9,138 nucleotides of DNA from Rubrivirga sp. (GTDB taxonomy: Bacteria; Bacteroidota; Rhodothermia; Rhodothermales; Rubricoccaceae), in NCBI GenBank assembly GCA_012269805.1, contig JAAXJP010000433.1, forward strand, positions 1 to 9,138, read 5' to 3'. A program made the position numbers and the translations under genes. Below are positions 1 to 6,344 of the stretch, piece by piece. Under the pieces are notes generated by a model that was not told where the DNA came from, made no database searches, and was given only the letters and a program-made list of their open reading frames with translations. The number at the start of each line of letters is the position of its first letter. Within the stretch, counting starts at the first letter, position 1.

Positions 1-411
1 GTCCTCGGGGCCGCCGGCATCGGACTCTTGGCCGGGCGCCTCGTGATGGCCCTCATCCCCGACCCCGACCCGCCGTCCCTCGCCGACCGCGTCGAGACGC
101 GCGCGCGCCAGATCGCCAAGGAGGCGAAAAAGCGCGGTGAGGTCTACTCGAAGGAGGCCAAGAAGCGGGGCAAGGTCTACTCGAAGGACGCCGCCGCCTT
201 CGCCGACGACGCCGGCGACACGCTCCAGGCCAGCCTCCACAAGGCGTCCGAGGCGCTCAAGGAGGCCGCCGACCGGGCCGGCGACGCGGCCGAGGCGGGC
301 TACGAGAAGTCGAAGGACCTCGCCGAGACGATCGCCGACGCGGCCAAGGTGGCCGTGACCGGCGTCCTCGCCGCCAAGCTCGACGACTGGGTCGGCAAGG
401 TCCGCTCCTAG
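1..411 (+). CDS. YtxH/LEA-like membrane-anchored helical protein (5'-partial)
   Basis: The reading frame is open to the left edge, so the true start probably lies outside the window. A TTG at 28 would be a possible internal start but would cut the membrane segment. The visible 136 residues begin with a Gly/Ala/Leu-rich hydrophobic stretch (about residues 1-19), which looks like a single membrane anchor. The rest is highly charged and helical: Lys/Glu-rich first, then Ala/Asp/Glu-rich. Two near-identical 11-residue units, KEAKKRGEVYS and KEAKKRGKVYS, sit at about residues 40-61 and are followed by a weaker third unit starting KDAAAF. A membrane anchor plus 11-residue amphipathic repeats resembles YtxH-domain proteins and group 3 LEA proteins, which are linked to stress or envelope roles. 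No catalytic motif is visible. The family call is by pattern only and the function is unknown. The gene ends just before a strong hairpin terminator. Confidence 0.7.
   Translation, partial: VLGAAGIGLLAGRLVMALIPDPDPPSLADRVETRARQIAKEAKKRGEVYSKEAKKRGKVYSKDAAAFADDAGDTLQASLHKASEALKEAADRAGDAAEAGYEKSKDLAETIADAAKVAVTGVLAAKLDDWVGKVRS
118..183 (+). repeat. 33-bp in-frame tandem duplication
   Basis: Two adjacent 33-base units (118-150 and 151-183) each encode an 11-residue block, differing by one residue (Glu versus Lys at the eighth position of the unit). The nucleotide differences are mostly at third codon positions (for example gaggcgaaaaag versus gaggccaagaag). A looser third copy starts at 184. 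The 11-residue period is that of an amphipathic LEA-type helix, so the repeat is probably part of the protein fold and not a DNA element. Confidence 0.75.
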
Positions 412-436
412 CGGGCGTTGAATCTCTCGTGTCTTG

Positions 437-467
437 ACCGGGGCGCCCCCGAGCGGGGCGCCCCGGT
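437..467 (+). terminator. GC-rich hairpin terminator after the YtxH-like gene
   Basis: A perfect 13-bp stem, ACCGGGGCGCCCC (437-449) pairing with 455-467, closes a 5-base loop CGAGC. It begins 25 bases after the TAG stop at 409-411. The downstream side is CTCTGTGTTC, only loosely T-rich, so this is not a textbook U-tract terminator. The stem length and its placement between two same-strand genes support termination. It would separate the YtxH-like gene from the sugar kinase gene. Confidence 0.75.
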
Positions 468-482
468 CTCTGTGTTCGGGCG

Positions 483-490
483 TACCCTTC
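483..490 (+). promoter_or_regulatory. Possible Bacteroidota -7 promoter element for the PfkB-type kinase gene
   Basis: TACCCTTC lies 19 bases before the ATG at 510 and just after the hairpin terminator. It partly matches the Bacteroidota -7 consensus TAnnTTTG (four of six fixed positions). No convincing -33 TTG was found at the expected distance. No Shine-Dalgarno sequence precedes the start codon, which is usual in this phylum. The main support is position: a new promoter is needed here if the hairpin ends the upstream transcript. Confidence 0.28.
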
Positions 491-509
491 GGCCCACCGC
501 CCCAGACCC

Positions 510-1433
510 ATGAGCATCCTCGTCGTCGGAACCGTCGCCTTCGACACCGTCGAGACGCCGTTCGGCCGCGCCGAACGGATCCTCGGCGGCTCGGCGACCT
601 ACGCGAGCCTCGCCGCCCGCGTGGTCGACGCGCCCGTCTTGCTCAACGCCGTCGTCGGCCGCGACTTCCCCGACCCGCACGTCGAGGCGCTCACGTCGCG
701 GGGCGTCGACGTCGAGGGGCTCGTCCGCGACCCCGACGGCGAGACGTTTTTCTGGGCCGGCCGCTACCACTACGACCTCAACACGCGCGACACGCTCGCG
801 ACGCACCTCAACGTGCTCGCGACGTTCGAGCCGGACCTCCCCGAGAGCTACCGCGCGCCGGAGATCGTCTGCCTCGGCAACCTCGACCCGACCGTCCAGT
901 CGTCGGTGATCGACCAGACCGACGGCCGGGGCCTCGTCGTGGCCGACACGATGAACTTCTGGATCGAGAACACGCCGGACGCGCTCGCCGAGACGCTCCG
1001 CCGCGTCGACGTCCTCGTGATCAACGACGAGGAGGCCCGTCAGCTCTCGGGCCAGCCGAACCTCGTCCGCGCCGCCCGCGCCGTGCGCGAGATGGGGCCG
1101 AGCACGCTCATCATCAAGAAGGGCGAGCACGGGGCGCTCCTGTTCTGCGGCGACGACGTGTTCTCGGCGCCGGCCTACCCGCTGGAGGACGTCATCGACC
1201 CGACGGGCGCGGGCGACACGTTTCTGGGCGGCTTCGCCGGCCACCTCGCCCGCCTCGGGAGCACCGACGCCGAGGCCATGCGCCAGGCCGTCGTGGTGGG
1301 GAGCGCGCTGGCGTCGTTCGTGGTCGAGGCGTTCGGTGCCGACCGGCTGCTCACCGTGACGGCCGAGGAGCTGGACGGCCGGATCGACGCGTTCCGGCGG
1401 CTCTCGGCCGTCCCGACGATCGTCGCCGCGTAG
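510..1433 (+). CDS. PfkB/ribokinase-family carbohydrate or nucleoside kinase
   Basis: This 307-residue protein has the usual family length. It should phosphorylate a sugar or nucleoside hydroxyl group using ATP, in the cytoplasm. Seen in sequence: an N-terminal beta strand MSILVVGTVAFD; the substrate-side Gly-Gly motif LGGSATYASLA (Gly26-Gly27); the magnesium-linked NxxE motif (Asn172-Glu175, in INDEEARQLSG); the conserved IKKGEHGAL strand (from about residue 201); and the PfkB signature DPTGAGDTFLGGF with catalytic base Asp236. The ATG at 510 gives the expected N-terminus directly at the first strand. The substrate cannot be set from sequence. The N-terminus is close to those of small ribokinase-like proteins annotated simply as sugar kinases, and adenosine or ribose are both possible. 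The gene appears to be transcribed alone, and its stop is one base from the stop of the convergent minus-strand gene. Confidence 0.92.
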   Translation: MSILVVGTVAFDTVETPFGRAERILGGSATYASLAARVVDAPVLLNAVVGRDFPDPHVEALTSRGVDVEGLVRDPDGETFFWAGRYHYDLNTRDTLATHLNVLATFEPDLPESYRAPEIVCLGNLDPTVQSSVIDQTDGRGLVVADTMNFWIENTPDALAETLRRVDVLVINDEEARQLSGQPNLVRAARAVREMGPSTLIIKKGEHGALLFCGDDVFSAPAYPLEDVIDPTGAGDTFLGGFAGHLARLGSTDAEAMRQAVVVGSALASFVVEAFGADRLLTVTAEELDGRIDAFRRLSAVPTIVAA

Positions 1434-1434
1434 G

Positions 1435-3267
1435 CTACGCGCCGACCTGCTGCGAGTACCGCTGGAAGAGGGCGGCCTGGGCCTCGAAGACCCACTGGTT
1501 CATGATCGTGTCTTCGGTGACCTGAACGCGGCTCCCGATGCGTCGGGCGTCGCCACGGCCCCACTGCGCGATCTCGTCGAGCGTGAGGACGCCAACCTCA
1601 TAGAGGCGCCGCTGGGTGTCCTCGTCGATCGTCGTGATGATGGTGAGGTCTTCGGCGCCCTCCGGGGCGGCGTTGGCGGGCTCGGTGTCCGCCTCGGCGG
1701 CGGCCTCCGGTTCGGCGTAGGCCTCCGGTTCGGCGTCCGTCGCCGGCTCGGCATGGGCCACCGTGCCCACGGCCGGCTCCCCCGCGTCGTCGGATTGCGG
1801 AATCGCGGCTGGCTCCGAGGCGGCCGTCGGCACCGGGGCGGTGGCCGCGATCTCGGGAGCCGGCTCCTCCGATGCGTCCGGGGCCGGAGCCGAGAGGTCG
1901 GGCGTGCCCGTCAACGCGTCGAGGTCGACGAGGCCAGCCGGCTCCGGCGCGGGCTCGGGCGCCGGAGCCGGCATGCTGGGCCGGCTGGGCGAGAACATGA
2001 TAAAGTCGTCCGGCGACGCCACGACGGGGCGGGCGACGTCGGGGGCCGAGGGGCGAGCGATCCACGCCGTCTCGTCGTCGGACACGGGCTCGGGCATGAC
2101 GTCGGGCCCCTCCTGGACGGCCTCGACGGCCGGGGGCTCCGGCGTCGACGTCGTCGGCGGGGCGGGCGACCACGTGTCGAGAACGTCGCCGGCTGCGGCG
2201 CTGTCGCCGCCTACGGGCTCGTCGTGAAGCGGGGCCGTCGCGAACGGGTCCGCGGGGTCCTCGCCGTTCGCCTCGGGCGGCTCGATGGCTGTGAAGTCGG
2301 GCTCGACGAACGTCTCCTGCGACAGCACGGGCCCGCTCGCCAGGGGATCCTCCTCGAACGAGACGTCCTCGAAGGTGGCCTCCTCGAAGGCCGACTCGTC
2401 GAAGGTGGCCTCTTCGAACGTGACGTCGTCGATCGTCTCGTCCTCGTCCGGAGCGGCCTCGGCGGCCGGCGGCGCGGGCGCGTCGAGGTCGACGGCGTCG
2501 TCCGAGGCGGGGGGCACCTTGAACGGCACCTCCTCGAAGGGCGGCTCCTCGAAGGACGGCTGGTCGGTGGAGGGCTGGTCGGTGGCGGGCTCCGCGAACG
2601 AGAACTCCTCCGCGAACAGGACGCCGCTCTCTCGTGCGTCCGGGCCCGCCTCGGCGTCGGGGTCGTGCGTGGGCTCCAGCTCTGGAGCGGCAGGCGGCGC
2701 GGCCTCGGCGAAGGTGAACTCCTCGAACGGGCTCGCGTCGGCCTCGTCCGTTGTCGTCGCGTCGAGCTCGGCGTCGGGCGGGTCCTCGACGGAGAAGAAG
2801 GGGGAAGCCTCCGGGACCTCCGGGGTCGGCTCGGAAGCGGGGGGGAGGGCCGCCGGCGGTGGCGTGCCGGCCGAGATCCCGACGGTCTGCTGGATCGTCC
2901 CGATCTGGCTGCGGATCTGCTCGATCTCGTGGTCGCGCCGCTTCGCCTCGTGCCGGAACTCGTTGCGGAGGCCCTCGACCTGGTGCCGCTGCGTCTCGAC
3001 CGACTGGCGGACCGAGTCGAGCTTCTGCGAGAGGAGCTGGCGCTGCGTCTCGCCCTGGAGGCGTTGGTCGGACATGGCCTTCTCGATCTGCTCGCCGATC
3101 GTCTTGACCTCCTCCTCGATCTTCTGCGGCGCGGCCGACGAGGCGATGTTGGGCCGCGGCTGGGCCTCGGCGTCCTCCGACCGCTTGGCCCGGATAAAGT
3201 AGGCGCCGGTGAGGCCGACGATGGCGGAGCCAGCGATGATGGCCAGGGCGATGATGAGGTACAGCAT
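1435..3267 (-). CDS. Single-pass membrane protein: coiled coil, acidic repeat linker, C-terminal helix-hairpin-helix-like domain
   Basis: Function unknown; 610 residues. Order of parts: an N-terminal membrane helix (residues 2-26) followed by a basic RAKR, suggesting the rest is cytoplasmic; a heptad-like coiled coil rich in Glu, Gln and Arg (about 48-130); a linker of about 400 residues rich in Pro, Ala, Glu and Asp with repeated Phe-containing acidic motifs (EEFTFAEA, EEFSFAEP, FEEVPF and a five-unit run at 284-308); and a compact C-terminal domain (539-610). That domain, with EDLTIITTIDED, LYEVGVLTLDEIAQWGR and MNQWVFEAQAAL, resembles the helix-hairpin-helix-like domain carried by some NuoE and ribosomal-protein fusions (pattern LxxIxGIGP ... 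LGIxxFxQIAxW ... WVxQAxxL). The GIGP hairpin is replaced here by TIDE. The ATG at 3267 follows the upstream gene's stop by four bases, so the two form an operon. The low-complexity linker has no recognisable enzyme. Confidence 0.85.
   Translation of the reverse strand: MLYLIIALAIIAGSAIVGLTGAYFIRAKRSEDAEAQPRPNIASSAAPQKIEEEVKTIGEQIEKAMSDQRLQGETQRQLLSQKLDSVRQSVETQRHQVEGLRNEFRHEAKRRDHEIEQIRSQIGTIQQTVGISAGTPPPAALPPASEPTPEVPEASPFFSVEDPPDAELDATTTDEADASPFEEFTFAEAAPPAAPELEPTHDPDAEAGPDARESGVLFAEEFSFAEPATDQPSTDQPSFEEPPFEEVPFKVPPASDDAVDLDAPAPPAAEAAPDEDETIDDVTFEEATFDESAFEEATFEDVSFEEDPLASGPVLSQETFVEPDFTAIEPPEANGEDPADPFATAPLHDEPVGGDSAAAGDVLDTWSPAPPTTSTPEPPAVEAVQEGPDVMPEPVSDDETAWIARPSAPDVARPVVASPDDFIMFSPSRPSMPAPAPEPAPEPAGLVDLDALTGTPDLSAPAPDASEEPAPEIAATAPVPTAASEPAAIPQSDDAGEPAVGTVAHAEPATDAEPEAYAEPEAAAEADTEPANAAPEGAEDLTIITTIDEDTQRRLYEVGVLTLDEIAQWGRGDARRIGSRVQVTEDTIMNQWVFEAQAALFQRYSQQVGA
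2344..2418 (-). repeat. Five 15-bp units encoding FEExx pentapeptides
   Basis: Within the acidic linker of the coiled-coil membrane protein, five pentapeptides follow one another: FEEAT, FDESA, FEEAT, FEDVS, FEEDP (residues 284-308). On the plus strand the phenylalanine codons (gaa) recur exactly every 15 bases, at 2356, 2371, 2386, 2401 and 2416. Looser relatives (EEFTFAEA, EEFSFAEP, FEEPPFEEVPF) occur further upstream in the protein. It is a protein-level repeat that has expanded within the gene; no DNA-element role is suggested. Confidence 0.8.
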
Positions 3268-3271
3268 CGGG

Positions 3272-4201
3272 CTACTCGGTAACGAGAGTCAGGGCGTGCG
3301 GGCCGACGCCGGTGCCGACGTCGAGGCGGCCGGCGGCGACGGCGTCCTCGAAGAGGCGCTCCAGGAGAACCGCGCGGGCGGCGGCGAGGTCGGGATCGGG
3401 GGCGGTCACGGCGACGCGGAACGAGTCGGGGTTCCACTCGAACCGGCTCGCCATGCGGTAGACGTACGAGCGAAGCGTCGGCTCCAGCTGCGCGCTCCGC
3501 CGGCCGAAGCCGTGCTGGATCGCGTCGAGGAGGCGCGAGAGCTCGACGTCGAGCGGCTCGCTGCTGGCCTCTTCGAGCCGCGTGAGGAGGTCGACGGGAA
3601 TCGGGGCGGGGTCAGCGGAAAAGTCGGCAGGCGAGACGGAGGGCGCCAGCGGGGGCGTCGAGGACGTCGCCGAGGCGGGCTCGGCGGCGTCGGGCGCCGC
3701 GGCCCCCTCCGTATCGGCGGGCGCGGGCGCGGCCTCAACCCGGGGGCGGTCGGTCGCGGCGATCGCGAGGGCTGCCGTCAGGGCGAGGCACGCGAGTGAG
3801 AGGGCGCCGACGAGGGCGATTCCCCAGCTCGGCAGGGGCGGGAGCGAGGCACGGACCGGTCGGGGTGCCGGCGACGGCTCGGAGCCCTCTGTTTCGGGGA
3901 CCTCCGCCTCGGTGTCTCCGTCGGGGGAGCCGCTGGAATGAGGCGCGATGGCGTCCAGCGGCCGGTCAGGGAGGGGGATGGCGCCGTCGCCGATCCGCTC
4001 GACGGGAGGGAGCTCGATCTCGAAAGGGCGGGCATCGGCCGGGGCCGCGTCGTGGCCGGCCTCCGCGGCGGGGACGCCCGCCCCGGCGCCGGACGCGCGG
4101 GGCGAGAATGGAACGCGGTCGAGTAGATCGGTAATCGGCACGGGTCTGAGGGGGCCGTTCTGGAACGGCGGCGTGTCAGCGGGGGGAGGTGCAACAGCCA
4201 T
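3272..4201 (-). CDS. Proline-rich single-pass membrane protein of unknown function
   Basis: The start chosen is the ATG at 4201 (MAVAPPPADTPPF), giving 309 residues. The frame stays open 31 codons further, to 4294, but that extension is arginine-rich and overlaps the divergent cytochrome gene. The protein has a disordered Pro/Ala/Glu-rich N-terminal half, one membrane helix beginning at about Trp126 (SWGIALVGALSLACLALTAA) and ending near residue 150, a short Ala/Pro/Ser linker, and a C-terminal helical domain of about 110 residues (VDLLTRLEEASSEPLDVELS through the FEWNPDSFRVAV region). No signal peptide, cysteine cluster or catalytic motif stands out, and I do not recognise the family. It is the first gene of a two-gene operon, with four bases between its TAG and the ATG of the coiled-coil membrane protein gene. 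Both products are single-pass membrane proteins with long disordered parts, so a shared complex is plausible but unproven. Confidence 0.8.
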   Translation of the reverse strand: MAVAPPPADTPPFQNGPLRPVPITDLLDRVPFSPRASGAGAGVPAAEAGHDAAPADARPFEIELPPVERIGDGAIPLPDRPLDAIAPHSSGSPDGDTEAEVPETEGSEPSPAPRPVRASLPPLPSWGIALVGALSLACLALTAALAIAATDRPRVEAAPAPADTEGAAAPDAAEPASATSSTPPLAPSVSPADFSADPAPIPVDLLTRLEEASSEPLDVELSRLLDAIQHGFGRRSAQLEPTLRSYVYRMASRFEWNPDSFRVAVTAPDPDLAAARAVLLERLFEDAVAAGRLDVGTGVGPHALTLVTE

Positions 4202-4239
4202 GCCCTTCGGAAGGCCTGTAGGGGTGCGTCCGCCCCCGG

Positions 4240-4247
4240 TATCTTCG
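4240..4247 (+). promoter_or_regulatory. Possible -7 promoter element for the cytochrome operon
   Basis: TATCTTCG matches five of the six fixed positions of the Bacteroidota -7 consensus TAnnTTTG. It lies 18 bases before the GTG at 4266, nearly the same spacing as the candidate upstream of the PfkB-type kinase gene. It falls in the 64-bp gap between the divergent gene start (4201) and the cytochrome start. If real, it would rule out the upstream in-frame ATG at 4200 as the main start. No clear -33 element was found. Confidence 0.35.
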
Positions 4248-4265
4248 GGCGTCGCCCCCGATCGC

Positions 4266-6344
4266 GTGTCCGGACGCCTCGCCCTCGCCCTCACCGCGGC
4301 CCTCCTCGTCGCCGCCTACGCCCTCTCCGCCTGCCGCGCCTCGACGGCCGAGGTCGCGGACGACGCGGCGTGGACCTACGTCGGGGACGGGGCCTGCCAG
4401 CAGTGCCACGCCGACCTCGCGACGAGCTACGCGCAGACGGGGATGGGCCGCTCTCTCAGCCGGTTCGACCCCGCGACGGCGCCCGAGCGATTCGGCCCGG
4501 ACGGCGCCGGTCCGACGGTCTGTGCGCCTGACGGGTACTGCTACCAGCCGTTCGTCCGTGGCGACACGCTTCTGATGCGCGAGACGCGGCGCGACGACGC
4601 GGACTACGCTCGCGTTGAGGCGGTCGACTACGTGGTGGGGTCCGGCAACGCGACGCGGTCGTACCTCCTGGCAGCGGGTGGGGCCGGCGGTGAGGGGCCC
4701 CACGGCGAGTACCTCACCGAGATGCCCCTCACGTGGTACGTCGAACGCGCGATCTGGGACCTCAGCCCGGGCTACGAGGACGGCAACGCGCGCTTCGACC
4801 GGCCCATCACACTCGAGTGCCTCACCTGCCACGACGCGCGGCCGGGCCACGAGACGAGCCAGAACTTTTACACCGACGTGCCGCTGGGCATCTCGTGCGA
4901 GCGGTGCCACGGGCCCGGCTCCGCGCACGTCTCGGCGTACGAGGCCGGCGGCGAGCCCTCGGATCCGCGGATCGTCAACCCGGCCCGGCTGCCGAGCGAC
5001 CTCCAACTCGACGTCTGCCAGCAGTGCCACCTCACGGGCACGAGCGTGTTCGCGCCCGGAGAGGACCCGACGACGTACCGCCCGGGCCGGCCGCTGGCGG
5101 CCCACCGCGCCGTGTTCGCGACGGAGGCCTCGGTCGAGGACCCCGTTCGCTTCGGGATCGCCAGCCATGCTGAGCGGATGATGCGGAGCGCGTGCTTCGA
5201 GGAGAGCCTCGGCACCGACCGCGAAATGACGTGCACGACGTGCCACGACCCGCACGTGGCGAACGAGGCGCTCCCGGCGGATCACTTTAACCAGACCTGC
5301 GCCTCGTGCCACGGGCCCAGCGCGCACCTCGACGCATGCTCGCGCCCAGACGTCGGCAGCGTCGCCGAGGCGGTGACCGGCGATTGCGTGAGCTGCCACA
5401 TGCGGACGTCGGGCACGTCCGACATCCCCCACGTCTCGTTTACTGACCACTGGATCCGCCGTGACCCGCCGGCCTCGTCAGCGGCGCAGTCCACCGTCGA
5501 CGACACGCGGGGGGACACGCCGTTCCGACTCGTGAACCTCGCGGGCGGCGGCGACCCGCCGAGCCCGGCGGTCGCGGGCGCCCAACTCGCGATCGCGACG
5601 TTCGCGCTCTACGAGACGCAGCACCCGCTCCCGGCGTACCTCCCGCGCGTCGCGAGCCTCGCCCGCCGGGCGCTGGCAGCGGGCGTCGAGCGCACCGACC
5701 TCCGCGTCGCGCTCGGCCGGGCGCTGCTCGCGATGGACTCGACGGCGACGGCCCGCGACGTGCTCGCCGACGCCGCGGCGCGCGACCCGGGCGACCCGTA
5801 CGCCGCCCTCTGGCTCGGCGTCGCCGAGTCGGAGCGCGGGCGGCACGGCGACGCGGCGGACGCCTACCGCGCCGCCGTCCGCCTCGCGCCGATGCTGACC
5901 GAGGCCCGCGTCCGCCTCGGGACCGCGCTGACCGAGACGGGCCGGCTCGCCGAGGCCGAGGCGGCGCTGGAGACGGCCGTCGCGCAGGACCCGCTCCGCC
6001 ACCCGGACGCGTGGAACGCGCTCGGCCTCGTCCGCCTCCGCCAGAACCAGGCCGACGGCGCGCTCGCCGCCCTCCGCCGCGCCGTCGCTCTCGACCCCCG
6101 GATCGCGACGGCCCGCGCCAACCTCGGCGCCGCGCTCTTGGCCTCGGGGGACCCCGACGCCGCGCGCGCCCAGTTCGAGGCGGCCCTCCGCCTCGACCCC
6201 GAGGAGCGCTCGGCCCTCGGAAACCTCGGCCTCATCCTCGCGCAGCAGGGCCGGACCGCCGAGGCGCGCGCGCGCTTCCAGCAGCTCCTCCGCCTCGACC
6301 CCACCGACGCCCGCGCCCGCGCCGCGCTCGACGCCCTCCGATGA
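4266..6344 (+). CDS. Seven-heme c-type cytochrome lipoprotein with C-terminal TPR domain
   Basis: 692 residues from the GTG at 4266. Signal peptide MSGRLALALTAALLVAAYALSAC ends in lipobox LSAC, so Cys23 would be lipidated and the protein exported. Seven CxxCH heme sites start at Cys44, Cys185, Cys211, Cys251, Cys323, Cys345 and Cys374. The context of several (CTTCHDPH; HVSFTDHWIRR after the last heme, with His395) is typical of the cytochrome c554-like multiheme family with TPR tails. Non-heme cysteines at 86, 92, 310 and 358 also appear. Residues about 477-690 form roughly six TPR units (for example AYRAAVRLAP, ALRRAVALDP, QFEAALRLDP), a protein-binding superhelix. The role is periplasmic or outer-membrane electron transfer; donor and acceptor are unknown. 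In-frame ATG 4200 and GTG 4224 are alternative starts but would put a 14-22-residue Pro-rich stretch before the signal peptide. The stop overlaps the next start (ATGA), so the two are translationally coupled. Confidence 0.9.
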   Translation: MSGRLALALTAALLVAAYALSACRASTAEVADDAAWTYVGDGACQQCHADLATSYAQTGMGRSLSRFDPATAPERFGPDGAGPTVCAPDGYCYQPFVRGDTLLMRETRRDDADYARVEAVDYVVGSGNATRSYLLAAGGAGGEGPHGEYLTEMPLTWYVERAIWDLSPGYEDGNARFDRPITLECLTCHDARPGHETSQNFYTDVPLGISCERCHGPGSAHVSAYEAGGEPSDPRIVNPARLPSDLQLDVCQQCHLTGTSVFAPGEDPTTYRPGRPLAAHRAVFATEASVEDPVRFGIASHAERMMRSACFEESLGTDREMTCTTCHDPHVANEALPADHFNQTCASCHGPSAHLDACSRPDVGSVAEAVTGDCVSCHMRTSGTSDIPHVSFTDHWIRRDPPASSAAQSTVDDTRGDTPFRLVNLAGGGDPPSPAVAGAQLAIATFALYETQHPLPAYLPRVASLARRALAAGVERTDLRVALGRALLAMDSTATARDVLADAAARDPGDPYAALWLGVAESERGRHGDAADAYRAAVRLAPMLTEARVRLGTALTETGRLAEAEAALETAVAQDPLRHPDAWNALGLVRLRQNQADGALAALRRAVALDPRIATARANLGAALLASGDPDAARAQFEAALRLDPEERSALGNLGLILAQQGRTAEARARFQQLLRLDPTDARARAALDALR

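Noticed and set aside
434..439. TTGACC resembling a -35 box upstream of the sugar kinase gene
   Set aside because: It overlaps the 5' arm of the hairpin terminator and lies over 40 bases from the candidate -7 element, far too distant for one promoter.
408..1244. Minus-strand open frame of 278 codons opposite the sugar kinase gene
   Set aside because: The plus strand encodes a full PfkB-family protein with all motifs; the minus-strand frame also runs through the hairpin terminator.
1753..3282. Long plus-strand open frame of 509 codons opposite the coiled-coil membrane protein gene
   Set aside because: Its translation is Arg/Gly-rich low complexity mirroring the acidic repeats on the other strand; the minus-strand frame has a membrane helix, coiled coil and folded C-terminal domain.
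4204..4214. Short inverted repeat CCTTCGGAAGG in the divergent promoter region, considered as an operator
   Set aside because: Arms are only five bases around a single central base and no second copy is seen; expected by chance in GC-rich sequence.
4176..5450. Minus-strand open frame of 424 codons across the cytochrome gene
   Set aside because: It lies opposite seven heme motifs that are clearly coding on the plus strand; its translation is Arg/Val/Ala-rich with no recognisable motif, as expected for an antisense shadow at high GC.
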